From positions 1,426,001-1,490,000 of the forward strand of contig CAWGXC010000003.1 of the NCBI GenBank assembly GCA_963826475.1: 64,000 bases of DNA. The letters run 5' to 3'. The notes beneath the pieces were generated by a model. The model had not been told where the DNA came from, searched no databases, and worked only from the letters and a program-made list of their open reading frames with translations. This document shows, in pieces, positions 9,053 through 17,758 of the stretch. The number at the start of each line of letters is the position of its first letter. Within the stretch, counting starts at the first letter, position 1. Source of the stretch: RHKX01 sp963826475. GTDB lineage: Bacteria > Actinomycetota > Thermoleophilia > Solirubrobacterales > 70-9. Position numbers and translations under genes: made by a program.

Positions 9053-9913
9053 GTGAGCGATGGGTCAGGCGACTCGAAGGCGGTTCTGATCACCGGGTGT
9101 TCAACCGGCATCGGGAGGGAGACCGCGCTGCACCTGGCGGAGCGCGGCGACTACGCGGTCTACGCGACGGCGCGCAAGCTCGAGTCCCTGCTCGAGCTCG
9201 AGCGGGCGGGCTGCAGGACGATGGCGCTGGACGTCACCGACGAGGCCTCGATGAAGGGCGTCGTGACCGAGATCGAGCAGGAGCACGGCAGCGTCTGGGC
9301 GCTCATCAACAACGCCGGTTACAGCCAGTCAGGCGCCGTCGAGTCGATCCCGATCGAGTCGCTGCGCAGCCAGTTCGAGACGAACGTCTTCGGACTCGTT
9401 CGCCTGTCGCAACTCGTGCTCCCGGGCATGCGGGGACGAGGCGAGGGGCGGATCGTGAACCTGAGCTCGATGGGCGGCAAGTTCACGTTTCCGGGGGGCG
9501 GCGCCTACCATGCGACGAAGTACGCGGTTGAGGCTCTCTCCGACGCGATGCGCTTCGAGGTCAAGGGCTTCGGCGTCGACGTCGTCCTGATCGAGCCGGG
9601 GCTGATCACGACCAGCTTCGGTGACACCGCCGTCGATTCGATCGGCGCCGCGCCTGACGAAGGTCCCTACGGGAAGTTCAACGCCGCGGTCGCGAAGTCG
9701 ACGGCCGAGGCCTACAGCGGGCCGATGGCGAAGCTGGGCGCCGGCCCGCAGGCGGTCGCCGAGAAGATCGAGAAGGCGCTGACCGATTCGCGGCCACGGG
9801 CTCGGTACACGGTGACCCCGTCGGCGAAAATCGTGATCGTCCTGCGGCGGATGCTCAGCGACAGGATGTGGGACCGCGTGATGGCGACGCAGTTCCGCCG
9901 TCCCGGTCGTTGA
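9053..9913 (+). CDS. SDR family oxidoreductase
   Basis: Classical short-chain dehydrogenase of 286 residues. The GTG at 9053 has GAGGAGG five bases upstream, which settles the start inside a longer open frame. The TGxxxGIG motif is TGCSTGIGRE, NNAG is present, and the catalytic YHATK follows an SSMGG serine. An N-terminal Arg in 'ATARK' suggests NADP preference. Close relatives are annotated as oxidoreductases acting on fatty aldehydes, steroids or similar lipids; the true substrate cannot be told. Confidence 0.9.
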   Translation: MSDGSGDSKAVLITGCSTGIGRETALHLAERGDYAVYATARKLESLLELERAGCRTMALDVTDEASMKGVVTEIEQEHGSVWALINNAGYSQSGAVESIPIESLRSQFETNVFGLVRLSQLVLPGMRGRGEGRIVNLSSMGGKFTFPGGGAYHATKYAVEALSDAMRFEVKGFGVDVVLIEPGLITTSFGDTAVDSIGAAPDEGPYGKFNAAVAKSTAEAYSGPMAKLGAGPQAVAEKIEKALTDSRPRARYTVTPSAKIVIVLRRMLSDRMWDRVMATQFRRPGR

Positions 9914-9943
9914 AGCGCCGGGACGGCGAAACGGCGCAGGCGG

Positions 9944-10084
9944 TCAGACCCGGCCGCCGCGGCCCTGGAACTGGGGAACGAGCAACATCGCCAATCCGAC
10001 CAGGATCAGGATGATTCCAAGCACGTAGTTGACCAGGACGGCCAAGACGATTCCGATCACGATCAGCAGTAGGGGTAGGGACAA
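9944..10084 (-). CDS. Small hydrophobic membrane protein
   Basis: A 46-residue protein with two closely spaced hydrophobic stretches (LPLLLIVIGIVLAVLVNYV and LGIILILVGLAMLLV) and an Arg/Gly-rich tail (QGRGGRV). The TTG at 10084 is favoured since GAGGAGG lies five to six bases before it; a longer version starting at 10138 would add 18 charged residues and approach the ABC1 gene. It resembles DUF6131-type small membrane proteins in length and pattern. Function unknown. It lies just downstream of the ABC1 kinase and may be the last gene of that transcript. Confidence 0.6.
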   Translation of the reverse strand: MSLPLLLIVIGIVLAVLVNYVLGIILILVGLAMLLVPQFQGRGGRV

Positions 10085-10118
10085 GACGACCTCCTCGAGT
10101 CGTTGGATTCCTTCTCTC

Positions 10119-11549
10119 TTACCCGGTAGTTCGACCATTTACCCAGAATTCCCGTTCAGCGCGGCCGAGATCGGTCGAAGGTTCCGCCCCCCAGAAGTAC
10201 TCGGCGGCGATCGCGGCCCAGTCGGCGCCGGCGCGAAGATCGGCCAGAGTGATGAAGATGAGCCCCTCCTGTCGCCGCATCAGCAGTGATGCCGGCGGCA
10301 GCGTCTGGCGTTTCATCGCCTCGTAGTGGGGGCTTCGCGGTGAGCCGCTGAGCTCGATCAGCTCGCGGGCGTAATCGGGGTCGAGGCGCCGAAAGCCGGG
10401 CTCGAACAACCAGCGGGCGCCGCCGAATACCTGGTCGAGCAGCTCGTTCGGATCGAACTCAGCAGGATCCGGGAGGTAGCCGAGCTCGGACATCAGTTGA
10501 TGAACCGCGGCGGCGTCGCGATCCGCGATGGCCCTGCCGAGCGCTCGCTCGCGCCCGAGATGCTCTGCGGGGACGCGCCTGACCATCCCGAAGTCGAGGA
10601 ATCCGACCCGCCCATCCGCGAGCAGCAGGTAGTTGCCGGGGTGGGGGTCGCCGAGCACCATCAGCGTGCGCTCGCGGTCGAAGAAGAAGCGGAAGACCAT
10701 CTCGCCGTAGCTGTCCCGTTCGGCATCACCGAGATTCTTGACGTCGTCGAAGCGAATCCCCTCGAGATAGTCGGTGACGAGCACGCGCCGGCTTGAAATT
10801 CCCGTGTGCACCTTCGGCACGACGGCGAAGGGATGGCCCCGGAAGGTGCGCTCGAGCGCCCGGTGGTTTTGCGCCTCCAGCTCGTAGTCGAGCTCCTCGG
10901 AGATGCGCTCCCGCACCTCGCCTCCGACCGCCTTGACGTCCAGGCCCGGCGCCATGCGCTTGACGAGCCTGAGGATCAGGTGCAGATTGCGCAGGTCGAT
11001 CTCCACCGCCTCGGCGACGCCCGGGTACTGGACCTTGACCGCGACGAGGTCGCCGTCGAGCGTCCGCGCGCGGTGGACCTGACCGATCGAAGCGGCCGCG
11101 AACGCCTCACGCTCGAACTCGGAGAAGTGATCGTCGATCGAACTTCCGAGGTCCCCCTCGACGACCTTGCGAATGTCCTCGTAGCCGAACTTCGGAGCGT
11201 TGTCGCGCAGCTGGGCGAGCGCCTCGCGAAACTCCTGCTGGCCGTCCTCGGAGAGGCCAGGCATCTCCACCGTCGCGAGCACCTGGCCGATCTTCATCGC
11301 CGCGCCCTTCATCTCACCGAGCTGGCGAGCGATCTGGACGGCCACCGCCGCTACACGGTCGTCGGTCGCACGCTGGGAGCGCTCATCGTCGCGGGTCATG
11401 TTGGCGATACGGGTACCGGCCCACCGCAGTCCCTGGCCCGCCACCATGCCTCCGACCCCCGCGGTCCGGCCGATCCGGCTGGTGCGGATCTTCGGCGAGT
11501 CGCCCTGACCGGGATCGCCGCCTCCCTCGGGTGGGAGTTCCTCGCTCAT
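10119..11549 (-). CDS. ABC1/UbiB-type atypical kinase
   Basis: A 476-residue member of the ABC1/AarF/UbiB/COQ8 family of atypical kinase-ATPases, linked in other organisms to isoprenoid lipid or quinone metabolism. The family's KxGQ motif appears as KIGQVLA. The Ala-rich nucleotide loop is AAASIGQVHRA, the lysine is VAVKVQYPG, and GDPHPGNYL with FLDFGMV give the catalytic and metal-binding residues. No membrane helix is seen at the C-terminus. It starts four bases after the stop of the MpaB-like gene, so the two are almost surely co-transcribed. Confidence 0.92.
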   Translation of the reverse strand: MSEELPPEGGGDPGQGDSPKIRTSRIGRTAGVGGMVAGQGLRWAGTRIANMTRDDERSQRATDDRVAAVAVQIARQLGEMKGAAMKIGQVLATVEMPGLSEDGQQEFREALAQLRDNAPKFGYEDIRKVVEGDLGSSIDDHFSEFEREAFAAASIGQVHRARTLDGDLVAVKVQYPGVAEAVEIDLRNLHLILRLVKRMAPGLDVKAVGGEVRERISEELDYELEAQNHRALERTFRGHPFAVVPKVHTGISSRRVLVTDYLEGIRFDDVKNLGDAERDSYGEMVFRFFFDRERTLMVLGDPHPGNYLLLADGRVGFLDFGMVRRVPAEHLGRERALGRAIADRDAAAVHQLMSELGYLPDPAEFDPNELLDQVFGGARWLFEPGFRRLDPDYARELIELSGSPRSPHYEAMKRQTLPPASLLMRRQEGLIFITLADLRAGADWAAIAAEYFWGAEPSTDLGRAEREFWVNGRTTG

Positions 11550-11553
11550 CTCC

Positions 11554-12363
11554 TCACGCCGCTCGGGCGATCGGCATGCGCCGCAGGTTGGCCGGCACCA
11601 GCGGCAGCACCGCTCGCTTCACGTATTCGGCGTACGCACGCACCGCGACCTCGCGCACCGGCGCCGGCGGCAGGAACGAGAAGTCGTACTGCGAGCGGAT
11701 CTGCCGGGGAAGCAGCGCGACCGTGACGAAGTTGACGGCCTCGACGAGCGGCCGGAAGCGCATCGGCACCGGGGGCTCGAGCACGATCTCGCGGGCGTTC
11801 CTGAGCGCCCACCCGGTGACGACGAGGTCACCGCTCGCGTACATGTCGTGACGGTAGGCATCGAGCTCCTCGAGATCGGCGGGCATCTCGGACTCGGCCA
11901 GGCCGAACAGGCTCCCGACGACCCGGAAGTCCCGCCAATAGGCCTCCTTCTCCGCCCTTCGCATCGTCTTGACGAACCGCTCGTAGACCACGATCCCGGA
12001 GTCGACGAGGCTGAACAGCACCCACATCAGCAGGGCGGGATCGTCGGCCGCGTACGGGGTGCCGGCGGGGAATGGACCGGCGTCACGGTCGAGCTCGCCG
12101 CGAACGCGCCGATGCATGGCGCGAACCCTGCGCGTCATCCGATCGGCGTCCTCGCGGGAGCCGAACCCGATCGCGTTCATCACCTCGGCGGTGCGCTCGA
12201 GGCGCTTGTATGGGTCGTCGAGCCCCTGGGTGTGCGCGAGCAGGCCTTCGACTGCAAGCGGGTGAGCCGCCTGCATGAGCAGAGCGCGTGGCCCCGAGAT
12301 CATTACGACCCGCTCCCCCTGGACCCGGCGCAGCATCGAATCCGATGCGAAGTAGCCGTCCAT
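11554..12363 (-). CDS. MpaB/latex-clearing-like oxygenase (DUF2236)
   Basis: A 269-residue protein of the DUF2236 family, which includes the fungal mycophenolic-acid oxygenase MpaB and the rubber oxygenases Lcp; these are haem b proteins that cleave isoprenoid double bonds. The signature regions RVVMISGPRALLMQAAHPLAVEG (helix with His) and HRRVRG, DPALLMWVLFSLVDS and the later DMYASGDLVVT are visible. The gene begins next to a palindromic promoter region and is followed by the ABC1 kinase. A role in isoprenoid/quinone chemistry is suggested by that pairing, but remains inference. Confidence 0.88.
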   Translation of the reverse strand: MDGYFASDSMLRRVQGERVVMISGPRALLMQAAHPLAVEGLLAHTQGLDDPYKRLERTAEVMNAIGFGSREDADRMTRRVRAMHRRVRGELDRDAGPFPAGTPYAADDPALLMWVLFSLVDSGIVVYERFVKTMRRAEKEAYWRDFRVVGSLFGLAESEMPADLEELDAYRHDMYASGDLVVTGWALRNAREIVLEPPVPMRFRPLVEAVNFVTVALLPRQIRSQYDFSFLPPAPVREVAVRAYAEYVKRAVLPLVPANLRRMPIARAA

Positions 12364-12410
12364 TGCGAGGGTTTATAGCGACTCGGTCCCGCCGGCCCGC
12401 GAATCCCCGA

Positions 12411-12436
12411 GGTCCTAGGACCAATGTCCGATTGAA
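12411..12436 (-). promoter_or_regulatory. Conserved 26-bp motif, copy 1
   Basis: Read on the minus strand this contains TTCAATC then GGACATTGGTCCTAGGACC. It matches the site at 22716-22741 in 23 of 26 positions. It holds overlapping dyads: GGAC-ATTG-GTCC, and the perfect palindrome GGTCCTAGGACC (12411-12422). It lies 48 bases upstream of the MpaB-like start and 63 upstream of the histidine-rich peptide. Proposed as an operator of an unidentified regulator. Confidence 0.5.
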
Positions 12437-12498
12437 AGTCCGACCGGCCTCCCGCCAGCCTGGGAACCGTCCACAGCAGGCAACGAACGGAGAATGAG

Positions 12499-12690
12499 AT
12501 GTTGACCAGAACCATGCGCTTGACCGCCAGCGTGATCGCCGGCGTCGCCCTCAGCGTCGCCGGGGCCGGCGTCGCACAGGCCAGCAACGGTGCGGATGAC
12601 CCGCCCGGGCACGAGGCGAACCACCACCAGGGACACCACCATCACCATCACCAACACCATGGCGCCGAGCACGGCGCCAACCACGGCTAA
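12499..12690 (+). CDS. Small secreted histidine-rich peptide
   Basis: A 63-residue product with a signal peptide (MLTRTMRLTASVIAGVALSV, cleavage likely after AQA near residue 28). The mature tail of about 35 residues contains 13 histidines, including six in a row, with Glu and Gly. GGAGAATGAG precedes the ATG. Such tails bind Ni, Zn, Cu or Co ions, so a periplasmic/extracellular metal buffer is plausible; no named family is recognised. Its stop overlaps the convergent response-regulator stop by four bases. It shares its upstream region, including the 26-bp motif, with the MpaB-like gene. Confidence 0.7.
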   Translation: MLTRTMRLTASVIAGVALSVAGAGVAQASNGADDPPGHEANHHQGHHHHHHQHHGAEHGANHG

Positions 12691-13313
12691 CCCCCCGCGC
12701 CGATGCGCCGCGCCCGGGCCCACAGTGCGGCCTGGGTGCGGTCGCTGACGCCGATCCGCTCGTAAACGCGGGTCAAGTGCGCCTTCACGGTCTTCTCGGA
12801 GATCTCGAGCCGGGTTGCGATCCGCTTGTTCGGCAGTCCCTCCGCGACGAGGGCAAGCACCTCGAGCTCACGGCTGGTCAGCTCAGGGGTGCGCGAACCC
12901 CGTCGCTGGGCGATCAGCTCCCGGGCTGCCCTCGGGTCCAGCGGCGCCTCGCCCCGATGGGCGGCGCGGATGCCCTCCAGCAGCTCCTCCGGCTCGGCGT
13001 CCTTGAGCAGATAGCCGAGCGCGCCGGCGTCGATTGCGGCCATGATCTGCTCGCGCCCAGCCGAAGCGGTCAGGATCACGATGCGAGCATCGGGGAGCAG
13101 GCCGACGATCCTGGCGGTCGCCTCGATCCCGTCCATCTCCGGCATCGAGATATCGAGCAGGATCACGTCCGGCTGGGTGTCCTCGACCAACTCGAGGGCC
13201 TCCCGTCCGTTGCCCACGGCCGCGATCACCTCGATGTCCTCCTCCGAGCGAAGGAGGCCCTCCAGGCCCGAACGAACCATCGGGTGGTCCTCAGCGAGCA
13301 GAACGCGGATCAC
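12687..13313 (-). CDS. NarL/LuxR-family response regulator
   Basis: A 208-residue two-component regulator. The receiver domain (about 1-120) has the acidic pocket AEDHP, phospho-acceptor Asp in DVILLDISMPEMDG, and the Lys of LLKDAEP. The LuxR-type helix-turn-helix (LTSRELEVLALVAEGLPNKRIATRL, then SEKTVKAHLTRVYERIGV) is at the C-terminus. Its start overlaps the stop of the partner histidine kinase (ATGA), so they are one transcript. Target genes are not known; the divergent sulfatase and the histidine-rich peptide are neighbours. Confidence 0.95.
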   Translation of the reverse strand: MIRVLLAEDHPMVRSGLEGLLRSEEDIEVIAAVGNGREALELVEDTQPDVILLDISMPEMDGIEATARIVGLLPDARIVILTASAGREQIMAAIDAGALGYLLKDAEPEELLEGIRAAHRGEAPLDPRAARELIAQRRGSRTPELTSRELEVLALVAEGLPNKRIATRLEISEKTVKAHLTRVYERIGVSDRTQAALWARARRIGAGG

Positions 13314-14632
13314 GGCCGCCTCAATCTTAATTCGACCGTCGTGCCCGACCCCGGCGCGGACGTGATCCGCAGGTCGGCCCTCATCTCCGCCGCGAGGTCG
13401 CGCATGAGCTGAGTGCCGATGTGCTCGGGACCGGCTTCCCGGGCGGCGGTGTCAAACCCGAGGCCATCGTCGGTGACCGTGATCGCGACGTCCCCATCGA
13501 CCGTTGCAAGCCGAATCGAGACATGTTGTGGTGAGGCGTGTCGGGCCGCGTTGCGGACGGCCTCCTGAGCGACCCGAAAAGCGAGCCTCTCCTCTTCCTC
13601 GGTCATCTCGACGCCTTCATCGAAGTCCGTGCTCGTCGCGACCCCACGCGCCTCGAGGGGCGCGAGCAGGTCGGTGAGGGCGGTTATGAGGCCCGCGTTC
13701 TGGAGGCTCGGCGGGTAGATCTCGACGAGCAGGCTGCGCAGGGAGCGGACGCTCCCGCGCATCGACTCCGCGCCCTGCCGGAGCGCACCGGCGGAGAGGG
13801 CATCAGTCCCGTCCAGGCGCCTCGCAGCCCCCTCGAGCGAGAGCGCGGCACCCGTCAGGTCCTGGACCGTCCCGTCGTGGAGGTCCCCGGCGATGCGACG
13901 TCGCTCGCGGTCGGAGGAATCGACTGCGCGCTCGAGTAGGCGGACGCGCTCGCGATGCGCGTCGCGTACCCGACGTGCGAGTGACGACGCGAGCGGCACC
14001 TGGATCAGCTCGAGCAGGATCAGAGCCGCGATCAGAGCCGGCGCGAACGCGAGCCAGAGGCTGCGCCCGCTCGAGGTCACCGTGCTGAATTGCTGGTAGG
14101 CCTCGAAGAGCAGCGGCCGGCCGCTGGGTGCTTCGACCCGCGTGTAGGCCTCGAGCAGCTTGCCCTGGTCGCGCTCGAAGCGGTTCTCCGGTTCGGTCAG
14201 ATCGCTCACATCGGAGTCCACCGCGCCCGTCCTGAGGGCGTCCAGCTCGCCCTCCCCGAGGTCGTACCGCTGTCCGATCAAGCGAGGCTCATCGGAGTAG
14301 AGGATGTGGCCGTCCGCGGTCCAGAGCTTCACCCGGACGATCGGATCGCCGATCACACGGGTCCCCATCAGCCCATCGAAACGCGCCAGTGCCCCCGGGT
14401 CTCCACGAACGACTCCAGCATCGAGGTTGGGCTCGACGATGCCTTCGCCGACCACGCGCGTCAGCTCATTGGCATTGTCGATCGCCTGATCGGTGCCGAT
14501 CTTCCGAGTCAGCAGGAAGCTCGCGAGCCCGATGAGGGCGAGGGCGACCACGCCCGCCAAGGCGAACCTGCTGACCGCGGCCGCGACGGAGGGCTCGTCA
14601 TCCGCCTCTCCCCTGTTCCACGGCGCTCTCAT
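13310..14632 (-). CDS. NarX-like sensor histidine kinase (HisKA_3)
   Basis: A membrane sensor kinase of 440 residues, partner of the NarL-type regulator it overlaps. There are two membrane segments (about residues 18-40 and 200-222) with an extracytoplasmic domain of roughly 160 residues between them. The dimerisation/phosphorylation motif is RRRIAGDLHDGTVQDL, and the ATPase has NAARHA (N box) and DDGLGFD (G1). The ATG at 14632 is chosen (MRAPWNRGEADDEPS) because the long open frame upstream is antisense to the sulfatase and of unnatural composition. The signal sensed is unknown. Confidence 0.92.
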   Translation of the reverse strand: MRAPWNRGEADDEPSVAAAVSRFALAGVVALALIGLASFLLTRKIGTDQAIDNANELTRVVGEGIVEPNLDAGVVRGDPGALARFDGLMGTRVIGDPIVRVKLWTADGHILYSDEPRLIGQRYDLGEGELDALRTGAVDSDVSDLTEPENRFERDQGKLLEAYTRVEAPSGRPLLFEAYQQFSTVTSSGRSLWLAFAPALIAALILLELIQVPLASSLARRVRDAHRERVRLLERAVDSSDRERRRIAGDLHDGTVQDLTGAALSLEGAARRLDGTDALSAGALRQGAESMRGSVRSLRSLLVEIYPPSLQNAGLITALTDLLAPLEARGVATSTDFDEGVEMTEEEERLAFRVAQEAVRNAARHASPQHVSIRLATVDGDVAITVTDDGLGFDTAAREAGPEHIGTQLMRDLAAEMRADLRITSAPGSGTTVELRLRRP

Positions 14633-14708
14633 CTCCCCGGCCAAGGGTAGAGGGGCACACCGTTTCACCTGCCACCATGGGAAAGAGAACTCGGCCGGGA
14701 AGGGAGAC

Positions 14709-16559
14709 GTGAGGGACAAGCGGGGAATCAGGAGGGCGGTCGCTGCGGTTGCCGCTGCCGCCGTGTTCACGACCGCCGCCCTGGCATCGGGCGGTCGAGG
14801 CGACGAGATCGGCGGCGAAGGAAGCGTGCCGGCCGGCCCCGTCACCGAGGAACTCAGCGCCAAGCCGGGTGAGCAGCCCAACATCGTCGTGTTGACCACC
14901 GACGACCAGACGAACGAGACGCTGCGCGTCATGCCGAAGCTGCAGCGGTTGATCACCGATCGCGGCATCAGCTTCACCAACTTCTACACCGGCAATCCGG
15001 TCTGCTGCCCGTCGCGCGCCAGCTATCTCACCGGCCAGTACTCCCATACGAACGGCGTCTTCCGCAACAGCCCGCCGAGCGGCGGCATCGAGGCGCTCGA
15101 TCCGGCCGAGACCCTGCCCGTCGCGCTGCAGCGGAGCGGCTACTACACCGCGCATATCGGCAAGTACCTGAACGGCTACGGCCTCCGCACCGATCCGACC
15201 GGGATCCCTCCGGGCTGGGACAACTGGGAGGGGTCAGTCGACAGCTCGACCTACCGCATGTTCGGCTACACGCTCAACGACAACGGCGACCTGCTGACCT
15301 ATGGCAGCTACGACATCGCAGACCCGGCGACCTACCAGACCGACGTCTACTCGCGGCTGGCCGTCGACCTGATCAAGCGACAGGCCCCGCGCAAGCGGCC
15401 CTTCTTCCTCAACATCGCGCCACTCGCTCCTCACGTCGAGGTCTTCAATCGGGGCAACGGCGGCGAGGACGACTTCCCGACGCCCACCTTCCCCAATCCC
15501 CGGCCGGCTCCCCGTGACGCCAATGCATTCCGGCACGAGAAGCTGCCCCACAACCCGGCCTTCAACGAGAGTGACGTCTCCGACAAGCCCGCGGCGATCC
15601 GGGCCATGAGCCCGATCACGCGACAGGTGCGGGGGGTCCTCCGACAGCGATACCGCTCGCGGCTAGGCAGCCTGCTTGCCGTCGACGACATGGTCGGCCG
15701 CCTGGTCCACGCCCTGCGGGCCACTGGGGAGCTCGACAACACGATATTCGTCTTCACGTCCGACAACGGTTTTCTGCTCGGCGAGCACCGCATCCGGATC
15801 GGCAAGGAGTACGCCTATGACCCGTCGATCAGAGTGCCCATGATGATCAGCGGGCCGGGGATCCCCAAGGGCCAGGTTCGCCGCCAGCCCGCCGCCAACA
15901 TCGATCTCTCGCCAACGATCCTCGACCTTGCCGGCGCCGTGACGACCCGGCGGCCCGATGGCCGCTCCCTGGTCCCCCTGATCAAGGACAGACGGCTGTA
16001 CCCGGGACGCGCCATCGAGCTCGAGAACTGGTGTCAGGTAGAGGAGTCCTGCTTCGACGGCGACACCCCTCGCTACCAGGGAGTGCGCACCGACCGCTAC
16101 GCGTACATGGAGTACCCCAGCGGCGAGCGCGAGATGTATGACCTCCAGCGCGACCCCAACGAGCTCCGCAGCCTTCAGCGCAGTTCCCGGTACTCGGCCC
16201 CACGCCGTGCCCTGGCGAAGCTGCTCGATGACCTGAGGGACTGCCACGGCACCGCGTGCCGGGAGAGGCCCGCGCTGCAGCTCGGCCTCGCGTACGACGA
16301 GAGTCGCGTGCACGGACACCGGTGCGTCACCTCGGGGGTGCAGTTGACGATCGCCGGCGCCGACGCGGGCGAGGCGGTCAGCGCCGCCTTTCACGTGCCG
16401 GGATCGACGACCGAGGACCGCAGGCGGCCGCTGCGCTTTCGCGTTGCCCGAGATCGGCTCAACCAGGGCGCGGAAACCCCCGTTGATGCGAACGTGACCG
16501 TGCTCGACGGCAGGATCGTGACGGTGGCCGGCTCCGTACCGAGGGTCTGCGGCGGCTAG
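14709..16559 (+). CDS. Secreted sulfatase (type I, formylglycine-dependent)
   Basis: A 616-residue exported sulfatase that would hydrolyse sulfate esters. GTG start at 14709 with a purine-rich AGGGAG upstream, then a signal peptide (hydrophobic residues 9-26). NIVVLTTDDQTNE gives the metal-binding Asp pair, and CCPSRASYLTGQ holds Cys100, which must be converted to formylglycine in the C-x-P-S-R context. FVFTSDNGFLLGEHR and the later sulfatase-C region are present. A C-terminal extension of about 100 residues after the catalytic domain has no assigned function. It is divergent from the two-component genes and may be their target. Relatives include N-acetylglucosamine-6-sulfatases; substrate unknown. 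Confidence 0.93.
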   Translation: MRDKRGIRRAVAAVAAAAVFTTAALASGGRGDEIGGEGSVPAGPVTEELSAKPGEQPNIVVLTTDDQTNETLRVMPKLQRLITDRGISFTNFYTGNPVCCPSRASYLTGQYSHTNGVFRNSPPSGGIEALDPAETLPVALQRSGYYTAHIGKYLNGYGLRTDPTGIPPGWDNWEGSVDSSTYRMFGYTLNDNGDLLTYGSYDIADPATYQTDVYSRLAVDLIKRQAPRKRPFFLNIAPLAPHVEVFNRGNGGEDDFPTPTFPNPRPAPRDANAFRHEKLPHNPAFNESDVSDKPAAIRAMSPITRQVRGVLRQRYRSRLGSLLAVDDMVGRLVHALRATGELDNTIFVFTSDNGFLLGEHRIRIGKEYAYDPSIRVPMMISGPGIPKGQVRRQPAANIDLSPTILDLAGAVTTRRPDGRSLVPLIKDRRLYPGRAIELENWCQVEESCFDGDTPRYQGVRTDRYAYMEYPSGEREMYDLQRDPNELRSLQRSSRYSAPRRALAKLLDDLRDCHGTACRERPALQLGLAYDESRVHGHRCVTSGVQLTIAGADAGEAVSAAFHVPGSTTEDRRRPLRFRVARDRLNQGAETPVDANVTVLDGRIVTVAGSVPRVCGG

Positions 16560-17758
16560 TCCGCGCTCGGCCCGTCGGGGAGCGGGGCGACGGCGATGCC
16601 ACCGGCGTCGCGAATCGCCTTGGGATCGACGCCCGGCAGCTCGGCGACCGTTGTGTAGACGATCGCTTCGGGATCGATGCCGAGCGCCATCGAGTCAGTC
16701 GCGGACAAGCGCTCGATCAGCGCCTTCGACGCGTACGCCGCGCCGTCGCGAGCCGACTGCTGGATTCGCGCGCACTCGTTGACCTCATCTCCGAGCGCCG
16801 TGACCTCGAGGCGTCCGCCGGTCACGACCTGCCCCATGTAGAGGGTCCCGCCCCAGTGGATGCCCACGTTCATCAGCACATCAGCCGCTTCGACTGGAGC
16901 TCCGTCGTCGCTGACCGCCTCGGCCGTCGCGCGGGCCGCCGCGGCGATGCCAACCGCAGCCTGGAGCGCGCAGCGAGCAGCCTCCGACGGGGAGCCGAGG
17001 TCGTCGACGAGGAAGAAGGCCGTCACCCCGTCGCCGGCGTGCTTGCCGACGATGCCGCCGAACTCCCCGACGACCTCGTCGATCGCCGTGGTCAGCGTCC
17101 GGATCAGCCGGAAGTAGCCGGCGCTGGGCAACCGCCGCGAGAGCGTCCCCGATGACTGCAGGTCCGCGAAGAGGATCGCCGCGGGCCTGCGATCGGGCTC
17201 GACGAGCCGTGCCATCCGCTCGAACATCCGCTCGTCGCCGCGGGCGAGGAGATCGACGAGCGTGGCCGCGAGCGCGGGCACGTAGACGTTCGCCGCGCCG
17301 ATCCGTCTGCCGTCGGTGTCATTCAGTCGCACCGTCAAACAGGTCGTCCGCATCGGCGCGAAGCCGGGCCGCTGGTAGGCGAGCTCATAAGTCCAGGCCG
17401 GCGGAGCGGGCCGCGGATCGATGCCCTCGAGCGCGCTGGGATCCGTCGGCATCTCGATCCGGCCGAGGATCTCGGACGATGTCTCATAGAGCACGTAGGA
17501 CAGGTTCGCGCGCTGCCAGACGAGCTGGGACTCCGCGGTCGCCGTCCGGCTCCAAAGCTCGTTGCGGCGCGCCTCCAGGCAGTGGGTGCCGGTCCCGAGC
17601 TTGGCCTCGTCCTGCTCGCCGAGCAGGGTCTTGAGCTCGTCGGAGACCCAGAGGAGGTTCCAGTCGTCGTCGAATAGCTCCGCCGCTAGCCGGACGGCTC
17701 CGAGCTCCGCGGCGATCTCGCCGAGTGCCTCCGGGAGAACCTGACGCCCTTCGCTCAC
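16556..17758 (-). CDS. Class III nucleotidyl cyclase with N-terminal PAS-like region
   Basis: A 400-residue soluble adenylate/guanylate cyclase. The first 170 residues look like a sensory domain (AAELFDDDWNLLWVSDELKTLLG, PAS-like). The catalytic domain carries metal-binding Asp199 (ILFADLQSSG) and Asp243 in GKHAGDGVTAFF, and ALGDEVNECARIQ for the transition-state Asn/Arg. Start overlaps the TetR gene's end by four bases (ATGA), placing it last in the four-gene DUF3556 operon. Its stop overlaps the convergent sulfatase stop by four bases. Substrate (ATP or GTP) cannot be decided. Confidence 0.92.
   Translation of the reverse strand: MSEGRQVLPEALGEIAAELGAVRLAAELFDDDWNLLWVSDELKTLLGEQDEAKLGTGTHCLEARRNELWSRTATAESQLVWQRANLSYVLYETSSEILGRIEMPTDPSALEGIDPRPAPPAWTYELAYQRPGFAPMRTTCLTVRLNDTDGRRIGAANVYVPALAATLVDLLARGDERMFERMARLVEPDRRPAAILFADLQSSGTLSRRLPSAGYFRLIRTLTTAIDEVVGEFGGIVGKHAGDGVTAFFLVDDLGSPSEAARCALQAAVGIAAAARATAEAVSDDGAPVEAADVLMNVGIHWGGTLYMGQVVTGGRLEVTALGDEVNECARIQQSARDGAAYASKALIERLSATDSMALGIDPEAIVYTTVAELPGVDPKAIRDAGGIAVAPLPDGPSAD

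Noticed and set aside
12625..12670. Six-histidine run as a cloning-tag contamination
   Set aside because: It lies inside a natural signal-peptide gene with matching GC content and flanking His, Glu and Gly residues.
13310..14980. Longer start for the NarX-like kinase (14980)
   Set aside because: The extra 116 residues are antisense to the sulfatase N-terminus and have no domain.
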